In this document: positions 5,700 through 10,240 of the stretch, in pieces
Position numbering within the stretch: the first letter of the stretch is position 1
Layout: every line of letters begins with the position of its first letter
Assembly (NCBI GenBank): GCA_018303575.1
Contig: JAGVXW010000052.1
Coordinates: forward strand, 1-10,240
Direction of reading: 5' to 3'
Source of the DNA: Candidatus Woesearchaeota archaeon
GTDB taxonomy: Archaea > Nanobdellota > Nanobdellia > Woesearchaeales > WJIZ01
Length of the DNA stretch: 10,240 bases
Translations under genes and position numbers: made by a program
Notes under the pieces: model-generated
What the model saw: the letters and a program-made list of their open reading frames with translations, nothing else
Database searches by the model: none
Told to the model about the DNA's origin: nothing

Positions 5700-6764
5700 T
5701 TAATTTACTCGAAATGAAGGAACTTCCGAGCGCTTCCAGGCCGCGAGCTTTTCATGTATCTCTGCCACGGTCACTTTTCCGCAGTTCTTAATTATGGGAA
5801 TGGATTCAAAGAAGGCCGAATCAAGCTCAGCGATTGTCCTCCTGCCTAGAACCCAGACCGCATGACGCGCTCTCACGCTGAGATCCAGCTCATCGCTCGC
5901 GTAGCCGAAATAGGCAAGATGCCTGCGGATATCCACTTCCGCCACCTCAGCAAGATACGCTCTCACATCGCTGTCGGAAGCCAATCCTCTCACCTGCTGC
6001 AAAACGCCCCTGCGCAGGGGATGGTTCAGCCTTCTCTTGGCGACTTCCTCTTTCCTGCGCACATCCAGTCCAGATATCTTCATATAGCGGGCGATCTCCT
6101 CTCGCGAGTATGGTCTTTGGACATTGTGCCCATCAATCTCAAAGCCCGTACTGAGCATCAAGATGCCTCTCTCTTCTTCCCGCAGCTGACCCAGTATCAG
6201 ATCCGCTACCTGCCGCTTGTAAGGAGTCATTTCTAGGTATCCTGCCTCAAGTTTTGCCTTCAGCCCTGCGGTCGCTTCATGGGCTACGTCCCCCACATCG
6301 CATGAGGCATTACCTGCATACCTTTTTTCGAGCGATTTCAGAAGCTCGGCCTCGGCAATCTGAAATGCATCAAGCGCATCACCAAACACCGTGCCCAATA
6401 GCCGAGAATATGCATCTGTTCTTTGCACCCGATGCTCAAGTCCCGTGACACCCACTATTTCCCGAACTCTTGGAAGGATTAGTCCGGCATAGAGGCGACG
6501 TTTCACTTCCCTATGCTCTCTGAACGGCTCCAAAAGGATTTCACGCTCCACCACAAACCTGTTGTCCATGCCTAATAGAAGGTGTGCCGCGTTGCGGTCG
6601 CTGTTAGCGTTCCAAATATAGAATTCCATCAAAGGGCCCTTTCCTCGGCGCCCCATCCTCGCGGCGACTTCTCCCGCGTCGGCTCTTGTTTCTAGACCGC
6701 AGAGAGCGCAGAGCGCCACGCTTCTTTGTTCGGCGGGTGATACGGGAACCGTGCGGGCATACAT
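5700..6764 (-). CDS. Sigma-70 region 4-like / RNA polymerase alpha-CTD-like fusion protein
   Basis: A 354-aa protein with an uncharacterised N-terminal two-thirds and two recognisable C-terminal modules. Residues about 195-256 read like sigma-70 region 4: LREEERGILML, a GFEIDG turn, REEIARYMKISG, then DVRRKEEVAKRRLNHPLRRGVL. The part from MKISG to NHP aligns without gaps to the classic T-R-E-R-I-R-Q-I-E-A-K-A-L-R-K-L-R-H-P helix. Residues about 291-344 read like the bacterial RpoA C-terminal helix-hairpin-helix domain: DELDLSVRARHAV, TIAELDSA, then KNCGKVTVAEIHEKLAAW. R298 sits where E. coli alpha R265 contacts DNA, and NxGK is kept. Residues 15-40 may be another helix-turn-helix (ETRADAGEVAARMG). 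No clear sigma region 2 is visible, so it is probably a DNA-binding regulator rather than a full sigma factor. A TATA at about -26 supports the start. Confidence 0.75.
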   Translation of the reverse strand: MYARTVPVSPAEQRSVALCALCGLETRADAGEVAARMGRRGKGPLMEFYIWNANSDRNAAHLLLGMDNRFVVEREILLEPFREHREVKRRLYAGLILPRVREIVGVTGLEHRVQRTDAYSRLLGTVFGDALDAFQIAEAELLKSLEKRYAGNASCDVGDVAHEATAGLKAKLEAGYLEMTPYKRQVADLILGQLREEERGILMLSTGFEIDGHNVQRPYSREEIARYMKISGLDVRRKEEVAKRRLNHPLRRGVLQQVRGLASDSDVRAYLAEVAEVDIRRHLAYFGYASDELDLSVRARHAVWVLGRRTIAELDSAFFESIPIIKNCGKVTVAEIHEKLAAWKRSEVPSFRVN

Positions 6765-6785
6765 AGCCGACGAGTTCCCGGGGCG

Positions 6786-6796
6786 GATAAAAACTT
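6786..6796 (-). promoter_or_regulatory. TATA box for the sigma4/alpha-CTD fusion gene
   Basis: The minus strand reads AAGTTTTTATC, centred about 26 nt before the ATG at 6764, with GC-rich sequence in between and no clear Shine-Dalgarno. This fits a leaderless transcript and supports the chosen start. Confidence 0.6.
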
Positions 6797-6833
6797 TTCC
6801 CTCTCTTTATCATCTGAAAACTAATATAGATAA

Positions 6834-6872
6834 TAGTATACCAGTTCCTAAAAAGGAAATATTTATATACTA
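6834..6872. promoter_or_regulatory. Nested inverted repeats overlapping a TATA box; candidate operator
   Basis: The outer arms are TAGTATA (6834-6840) and TATACTA (6866-6872). Inside them lies TTCCT AAAA AGGAA (6845-6858). The right outer arm overlaps the TATA box of the 6891 gene and the inner repeat covers the usual BRE position. A dimeric regulator bound here would block that promoter and could affect the divergent fusion gene. The symmetry centres differ by about 1.5 bp, and AT-rich sequence forms such repeats by chance, so this is tentative. Confidence 0.35.
6861..6869 (+). promoter_or_regulatory. TATA box for the 6891 gene
   Basis: ATTTATATA is centred 26 nt before the ATG at 6891 and preceded by a purine-rich AAAAGGAAAT, like a BRE. 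This is the clearest archaeal promoter in the window and points to a leaderless mRNA. Confidence 0.75.
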
Positions 6873-6890
6873 GTTTATTTCTGTGTTGCC

Positions 6891-7298
6891 ATGGTCATCC
6901 TGTTCGACAGGTTCAACCTGCCCGAGGACATCTACGAGGTTGTCTTCGCGACGAAGCAGCAGATCATCGTGGCCAAGCTCCTGATCGAGCACATCAAGGA
7001 GAACCATAATGAGATCGGGAAGACCGAGATGAGCATGTTCGCCACGCAATTGCACGAGGGCACGCTCATCACAGACATCATCCAGGAGCCGCCCTACCAA
7101 GGCAAGAAGGTGAAAGTTTCCTACAACAAAAGGCAGTTTTACGATCGGATTTTGACCCCCATGAAGAGCATGGGCATGATCGATTATGACCTGTACAAGA
7201 AAACGTACAGACTCAGCGACAAGTTCAACAAAGAGCTCATCCACATCGGCCTGCTCTGGCTGAAGGAGATGAAGCAGCCCCCCCTCAAGACCAAGTGA
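6891..7298 (+). CDS. Unrecognised small winged-helix-like protein
   Basis: A 135-aa soluble protein that I cannot assign to a named family. It starts MVILFDRFNLPEDIYEVVFA and has helical segments around 22-38 and 42-55. The segment SYNKRQFYDRILTPMKSMG (77-95) has the look of a recognition helix and is followed by MIDYDLYKKTYRLSD, like a beta wing. A winged-helix DNA-binding protein is therefore a reasonable inference, not an identification. The early codons almost all end in G or C and the promoter is strong, suggesting good expression. The gene is divergent from the sigma4/alpha-CTD fusion across 126 bp. Its stop (7296-7298) touches the first of a series of RNA hairpins. The start at 6891 is fixed by the TATA at -26. 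Confidence 0.7.
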   Translation: MVILFDRFNLPEDIYEVVFATKQQIIVAKLLIEHIKENHNEIGKTEMSMFATQLHEGTLITDIIQEPPYQGKKVKVSYNKRQFYDRILTPMKSMGMIDYDLYKKTYRLSDKFNKELIHIGLLWLKEMKQPPLKTK

Positions 7299-7550
7299 AG
7301 CGTTGCGAGGCATCGCTTTATGTTCAAAGGCTCCTGCTCCCCTTATTCTCCAACCCCCACAAACACAGCAGGAGCCTTTCCTTTTCCAATCAAAAGCTTC
7401 GGCTTTTGGTGTCCTGGAAAGCGCCCTCGACTATCGGGCAATTTCCATGACCTTCGGGAAAAAGAGGTGACAGGCAGGGCTTCCTGCCTGCCGCTTTTCA
7501 TACAGATGGCGAAAGCCATCTCTCACAAGGGGGGCCTTCGGGCCCCCTTT
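7299..7550 (+). ncRNA. Array of stable hairpins; candidate structured RNA or 3' UTR
   Basis: No gene is convincing here. Instead there are successive inverted repeats. H1: a 13-bp perfect stem (7326-7338/7367-7379) with a G-free 28-nt loop. H2: CAAAAGC-TTCG-GCTTTTG (7391-7408). H3: TGGAAA/TTTCCA (7415-7420/7442-7447) enclosing GCCC/GGGC. H4: CAGGCAGG-GCTT-CCTGCCTG (7471-7490). H5: AGATGGC-GAAA-GCCATCT (7504-7521). H6: a 10-bp stem (one G.U pair) closed by TTCG (7527-7550). UUCG closed by C-G and a GNRA loop closed by C-G are the most stable RNA tetraloops. They have that form only when read on the plus strand, which gives the likely direction of transcription. The array could be a processed 3' UTR of the preceding gene, a separate RNA or stacked terminators. 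It resembles no archaeal RNA I know (RNase P, SRP). Confidence 0.55.
7326..7386 (+). terminator. 13-bp perfect inverted repeat followed by pyrimidine tract
   Basis: AAAGGCTCCTGCT and AGCAGGAGCCTTT form a perfect stem beginning 28 nt after the stop of the preceding gene. CCTTTTCC follows the right arm. This could end transcription of the 6891 gene. The 28-nt loop is long for a terminator and contains only A, C and T, so it may instead be an accessible single-stranded region. Confidence 0.4.
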
Positions 7551-7556
7551 CCGCTC

Positions 7557-7685
7557 ATGACGAAAGCGAAACGCGGCGTCTGGATGATGATCGCCTTTAT
7601 TGTTTTGTCTACGGTGCTCTTTCGCTTCAAATTCATGCATGGATTCGCCTTCTTAAGGGATTTGCTCTTGCAGTTGAGAAGGTAG
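7557..7685 (+). CDS. Possible 42-aa single-span membrane protein
   Basis: This ORF encodes MTKAKRGV, a hydrophobic stretch WMMIAFIVLSTVLF (about 9-22), then RFKFMHGFAFLRDLLLQLRR. A basic N-terminus, one membrane span and a basic amphipathic tail are a plausible small membrane protein. The same frame is open back to 7320, but that part only reads through the hairpins and has no protein-like character. There is no Shine-Dalgarno and no TATA at the leaderless distance; the ATG follows a strong hairpin by 6 nt. It may be a chance ORF. Confidence 0.3.
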   Translation: MTKAKRGVWMMIAFIVLSTVLFRFKFMHGFAFLRDLLLQLRR

Positions 7686-7702
7686 ATCCCTCTTTAGAAA
7701 CG

Positions 7703-7710
7703 CATAAATA
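7703..7710 (+). promoter_or_regulatory. TATA box for the HD-domain gene
   Basis: CATAAATA is centred about 26 nt before the ATG at 7733 with no Shine-Dalgarno between, indicating a leaderless mRNA and an independent promoter after the hairpin region. Confidence 0.7.
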
Positions 7711-7732
7711 GGCGCTTTCTCTTATCGTTGCT

Positions 7733-8272
7733 ATGATCAACGAAGAAGAAGCCATTAAGATTTTACGAAAACATATCCCGAGCGATGAAGTCTTTGGGAA
7801 AATCCTCGCTCACGTGCAAAAAGTGAAGGAGATCGCACTGAGGATTGGAAAGAAGGTGCCTGGGGCGGATTTGGAGCTGATCCGGATCGGCAGCCTGTTG
7901 CACGATATCGGAAGGTACAAATCCGGGCTGGGGAAAGAAGGGATCAAGCACGGGATCTATGGGGCTGAGATTATCCGGAAAGAGGGATTGCCTGAAGCGG
8001 TGGCTTTGATCGCCGAGCGGCACATCGGCGCCGGAATCACCAAGAAGGAGATTTTGGAGAAGAAACTGCCGCTGCAGCCGAAAGACTATGTTCCTGTTTC
8101 CAAAGAAGAGAAAATCATTGCTCATGCTGACAACCTGGTGTTCGGGCATGAGGAGAGGCCTTTTTCAGCGGTGGTGGAGAGATATTCCAAGGAACTGCCG
8201 GGCAAAGTCAAGGATTTCATCGCGCTCAAGGACGAGGTGGAGGCATGGATGAAAAACTCAGGAAGAAGCTGA
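7733..8272 (+). CDS. HD-domain metal-dependent phosphohydrolase
   Basis: A 179-aa single-domain protein of the HD superfamily, in the small archaeal HDIG-type group. Likely metal ligands are H27 (AHVQKV), the H57-D58 pair in LLHDIGR, H73 (KHGIYGAEI), H97 (ERHIGAG) and D133 (HADNLV). All key positions are present, so it should be an active phosphohydrolase acting on a nucleotide or other phosphate ester; the substrate is unknown. Family members are of similar length. The start at 7733 is set by the TATA box about 26 nt upstream. The end of the gene carries a Shine-Dalgarno and start codon for a small overlapping gene, so the two form an operon. Confidence 0.85.
   Translation: MINEEEAIKILRKHIPSDEVFGKILAHVQKVKEIALRIGKKVPGADLELIRIGSLLHDIGRYKSGLGKEGIKHGIYGAEIIRKEGLPEAVALIAERHIGAGITKKEILEKKLPLQPKDYVPVSKEEKIIAHADNLVFGHEERPFSAVVERYSKELPGKVKDFIALKDEVEAWMKNSGRS
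8234..8243 (+). promoter_or_regulatory. Shine-Dalgarno of the overlapping 43-aa gene
   Basis: GAGGTGGAGG lies inside the end of the HD gene. The GAGGTG part fits the anti-Shine-Dalgarno with about 5-6 nt to the ATG at 8245. It is the main reason for accepting the small gene. Confidence 0.6.
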
Positions 8273-8376
8273 AGCGCACGTGGGAGGAGACGAAGAGCGA
8301 GGTGGACGTTGACTTCGACTCCGACATCCCGGTGAGCGAGAAGAAAGTGAAGGACACGAAGAGGCGGGAGATCTAG
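8245..8376 (+). CDS. Small highly charged protein, 43 aa
   Basis: The ORF begins inside the HD gene and overlaps it by 28 nt in another frame. It reads MDEKLRKKLKRTWEE, then TKSEVDVDFDSDIPVSEKK and a basic end VKDTKRREI. It has no cysteines, no membrane segment and one aromatic pair (W13, F24), and looks like a charged helix followed by an acidic, likely disordered segment. I do not recognise a family. Support comes from the strong Shine-Dalgarno, the protein-like composition, the mostly G/C third positions past the overlap and the lack of any other use for this stretch. Translation is probably coupled to the HD gene, so it may act with that enzyme; this is inference. Confidence 0.6.
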   Translation: MDEKLRKKLKRTWEETKSEVDVDFDSDIPVSEKKVKDTKRREI

Positions 8377-8413
8377 GCAAGATCCATTACCGTTTTGCGC
8401 ATGACAAGAAGCG

Positions 8414-9469
8414 CTACCCTATCGTTATTGGGGGGAGCCTGATTTGCATGTTTAGCTTCTCTTCAGATTCCCGGAAGAGTGCTTTGAGCCTTGGACCTGA
8501 TGCCTGCGACAAGTCTGAGACAAAGGATTCTGCTTGATGGACCAATTCTTTCCTGTTGGCAGCGCTATGAATCAGACGAGTAAGGCGAATGAGCGTATCA
8601 AACTTTTTATTCCATGACTCCTCTGAAAACCGGTCTATCTCTGGAATCCAAGTTGTTCCGGCGACGCGATGGATGAAAATCAAGCAAAAGAAATACAGAC
8701 CGAGGCCGTATTTCCCGTGTTCTTTCCTTAATACGTCGAATTGCCCGCGCTCCATACATCTCTTCACTACGTCCAATTCAGCATTGTGGTTGAACAAATG
8801 TCTTTGGAGGATGAATTCGCGAAAGCACGCAAGCCCCTCTAAGAGATAAGGGGAGAAACCCCACCGAGCTTTGGTGGCGTTCTGTTGATGATGGGCCTGC
8901 TCATGAAGGATAGCTATTCCGAATTTATACATCATTTGGAGCGCCTGCTCTTTTTGCACACGTTGCTTATCGCCTGCAAGGAAGAGGAGCATCGTATCAA
9001 CATATTTGGGGCTCATCGTGATGGTATCACCAAGATACTGCATGCTGTCATCATCCGGCTTCGAATAGTTCTCCTGTTCTACTTTAATGAGAAGAAGAGG
9101 ATAAAAGCTTGTAAGCTGATGTCTTGCCACTAAAGAGGCATATCCACGAATCAGGAGTCCGCAGGCCTGCTGCAATTGTGCATAGGCGCCTCGTTCTTTG
9201 GCCATTGCGCTCCTTAGAAAACGTTCTAGGGTTGGGTAGGCTGTGGATCGTTCTGGAAACTCTATGAAGATAATAGCATACCCTTCCCTCCCCGCCTGGC
9301 TCCAGTAATAGTAAAAACTCGCTCCTTTGTACGGGATGCCGGAGGTATCGCGTCCTGCCAGCCATGCCCTCCATCGTTCGTACATCTCGAGGTACTGTCC
9401 ATCGGATCTTCCCCCAAAAGCCCGCAATTCGGCTTCAAACGATGAGGCGTCTAGATATCTGATATCCAT
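8414..9469 (-). CDS. Putative gluzincin-type zinc metallopeptidase (HEXXH), family not recognised
   Basis: A 351-aa protein with the zinc-binding motif ILHEQAHHQQ (H189, E190, H193). E211 in LLEGLACFREF follows 18 residues later, the spacing and E-G-x-A form of the third zinc ligand in gluzincins. The N-terminal half has IPYKGASFYYYW and a YAIIFIEFPE strand. The C-terminal third is helical and rich in Arg/Lys. No signal peptide or clear membrane span is seen, so it is probably cytoplasmic. I cannot name its family or substrate. The frame is open to 9577, but that start lies within alaS. The Met at 9469 is preferred because a TATA box lies about 27 nt before it, giving a leaderless mRNA. The gene is divergent from alaS, with 73 bp between the starts. 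Confidence 0.7.
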   Translation of the reverse strand: MDIRYLDASSFEAELRAFGGRSDGQYLEMYERWRAWLAGRDTSGIPYKGASFYYYWSQAGREGYAIIFIEFPERSTAYPTLERFLRSAMAKERGAYAQLQQACGLLIRGYASLVARHQLTSFYPLLLIKVEQENYSKPDDDSMQYLGDTITMSPKYVDTMLLFLAGDKQRVQKEQALQMMYKFGIAILHEQAHHQQNATKARWGFSPYLLEGLACFREFILQRHLFNHNAELDVVKRCMERGQFDVLRKEHGKYGLGLYFFCLIFIHRVAGTTWIPEIDRFSEESWNKKFDTLIRLTRLIHSAANRKELVHQAESFVSDLSQASGPRLKALFRESEEKLNMQIRLPPITIG

Positions 9470-9490
9470 ATTCGTCCCGATTTGCTGGAT

Positions 9491-9500
9491 TACATAAAAG
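9491..9500 (-). promoter_or_regulatory. TATA box for the metallopeptidase gene
   Basis: The minus strand reads CTTTTATGTA, centred about 27 nt before the ATG at 9469. This decides between that start and the upstream ATGs at 9544 and 9577. Confidence 0.6.
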
Positions 9501-9514
9501 TTTCGGCGCAAACC

Positions 9515-9522
9515 ATTTAAAG
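9515..9522 (+). promoter_or_regulatory. TATA box for alaS
   Basis: ATTTAAAG is centred about 25 nt before the ATG at 9543, the leaderless spacing. It sits roughly 20 bp from the oppositely directed TATA box of the metallopeptidase gene, so the two promoters may compete. Confidence 0.65.
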
Positions 9523-9542
9523 AGCTGAGGTTTTGCAGTCCC

Positions 9543-10240
9543 ATGCCCTCCGACAAGGACGTCAAGAAAGCGTTCAAGCTTGAAGCTTCAAAGCATTACG
9601 AGAAGTTCTACGCGGTTTCTGTGCTGAAGAACGAGGGATTTGAAAGAAAAAAATGCATCACTTGTGGAACCAACTTTTGGACGGTGAGCCCCGAGCAACA
9701 GACGTGCGGCGATCCTGCATGTTCTGGCGGCTTCCGGTTCTTCGAGGGAACCCCGGCCAAGAAGAAGATGGATTACATCGAGCTGTGGAAGGAGTTCGCC
9801 AGGTTCTTTTCGGCGCGGGGGTACACGCCGATCAAACGATACCCTGTTGTCGCGCGCTGGAGGGATGACACGGATTTCGTGCAGGCCTCAATCTACGATT
9901 TCCAGCCGTATGTCGTTTCGGGCGAAGTGAAGCCGCCCGCAAATCCACTGGTTGTGCCGCAGTTTTGCTTGCGGTTCAATGACATCGACAATGTCGGAAT
10001 TACTGGCGCGCATTACACCGGCTTCGTGATGATCGGCCAGCACGCGTTCATGCCGCCGGAAAAATGGGACCAGGCGAAATATTTTACCGATATCCATGAG
10101 TGGCTGACGAAAGGATTGGGACTGCCGAAGAAGGAGATCACGTATCATGAAGATGCGTGGGCTGGCGGCGGGAATTTCGGGCCGTGTATGGAATTCTTCT
10201 CCCGCGGGCTGGAATTGGGGAACCAAGTGTACATGATGTA
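9543..10240 (+). CDS. alaS: Alanyl-tRNA synthetase, archaeal type, N-terminal part
   Basis: The frame runs from ATG 9543 off the right edge and gives 232 residues. The start MPSDKDVKKAFKLEASKHYE and the Cys4 module KKCITCG (C38, C41) with QTCGDPACSGG (C55, C60) form the N-terminal zinc element specific to archaeal AlaRS. The class II aminoacylation core follows: MDYIELWKEFARFFSARGY, then RDDTDFVQASIYDFQP, then PQFCLRFNDIDNVG with the motif 2 arginine (R144). EDAWAGGGNFGPCMEFF (203-219) is also typical of AlaRS. The enzyme charges tRNA-Ala, recognised mainly by its G3.U70 pair. Editing and C-Ala domains lie beyond the window. The TATA at about -25 supports the start and a leaderless transcript. 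Confidence 0.95.
   Translation, partial: MPSDKDVKKAFKLEASKHYEKFYAVSVLKNEGFERKKCITCGTNFWTVSPEQQTCGDPACSGGFRFFEGTPAKKKMDYIELWKEFARFFSARGYTPIKRYPVVARWRDDTDFVQASIYDFQPYVVSGEVKPPANPLVVPQFCLRFNDIDNVGITGAHYTGFVMIGQHAFMPPEKWDQAKYFTDIHEWLTKGLGLPKKEITYHEDAWAGGGNFGPCMEFFSRGLELGNQVYMM

Noticed and set aside
7299..7550. CRISPR array or mobile-element terminal repeats as an explanation for the inverted repeats
   Set aside because: The hairpins have different sequences and irregular spacing, with no direct repeats, transposase or target-site duplication.
7299..7550. RNase P RNA, SRP RNA or tRNA
   Set aside because: The conserved cores of these RNAs were not found by eye, and no cloverleaf with a T-loop GTTCRA motif is present.
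7320..7556. N-terminal part of a 121-aa plus-strand ORF (7320-7685)
   Set aside because: It reads straight through the hairpins, is of low complexity with many Pro, Ser and Phe residues, and has no start signal. RNA structure explains the sequence better.
9470..9577. 36-residue N-terminal extension of the metallopeptidase frame
   Set aside because: It lies antisense to the alaS start, and the TATA element at 9491-9500 would sit inside the coding region. The Met at 9469 has the leaderless spacing.
9888..10226. 112-aa minus-strand ORF
   Set aside because: It is antisense to the strongly supported alaS core and has no recognisable domain.

Overview
The window looks like chromosomal DNA of an archaeon, probably from one of the DPANN-type lineages; that placement is inference. 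Three things point to archaea. The alanyl-tRNA synthetase at the right edge is of the archaeal type, with a Cys4 zinc module before the class II core. An XPD/Rad3-type Fe-S helicase and a RecJ-like DHH/DHHA1 protein are present. Most first genes have an archaeal TATA box centred about 23-27 nt before the start codon, which implies leaderless mRNAs. Genes inside operons instead have Shine-Dalgarno sequences (for example GGAGGT before the DHH gene). The window is moderately GC-rich by eye, with AT-rich promoter patches.

Layout. 1-1397 (+): the C-terminal end of a cis-prenyltransferase (UppS family), overlapping by 4 nt a RecJ-like DHH protein. 1404-2521 (-): a small winged-helix regulator and, upstream of it, a degenerate short-chain dehydrogenase-like protein. 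2726-3161 (+): a HicB-HicA toxin-antitoxin pair closed by a hairpin/T-tract terminator. 3234-5099 (+): the Fe-S helicase. 5103-6764 (-): a Gep4/YqeG-like HAD phosphatase and, upstream of it, a 354-aa protein that combines a sigma-70 region 4-like helix-turn-helix with an RNA polymerase alpha-CTD-like domain. 6891-7298 (+): an unrecognised small winged-helix-like protein. 7299-7550: about 250 bases of consecutive stable hairpins, several with UUCG or GAAA tetraloops. 7557-7685 (+): a doubtful small membrane-protein ORF. 7733-8376 (+): an HD-domain hydrolase overlapped by a highly charged 43-aa protein. 8414-9469 (-): a gluzincin-like HEXXH metallopeptidase. 9543 to the right edge (+): alaS, divergent from the peptidase.

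The genes do not form one obvious pathway; the window is mostly short transcription units in both directions. Two items stand out. One is the sigma-region-4/alpha-CTD fusion, built from two bacterial transcription modules in a genome that otherwise shows TATA-type archaeal promoters. The other is the hairpin array at 7299-7550, which looks like a structured RNA or an unusual 3' untranslated/terminator region. The fusion gene and the small winged-helix gene are divergent from a shared 126-bp intergenic region that carries nested inverted repeats, so one may regulate the other; this is inference. No tRNA, rRNA, CRISPR array or insertion sequence was seen.
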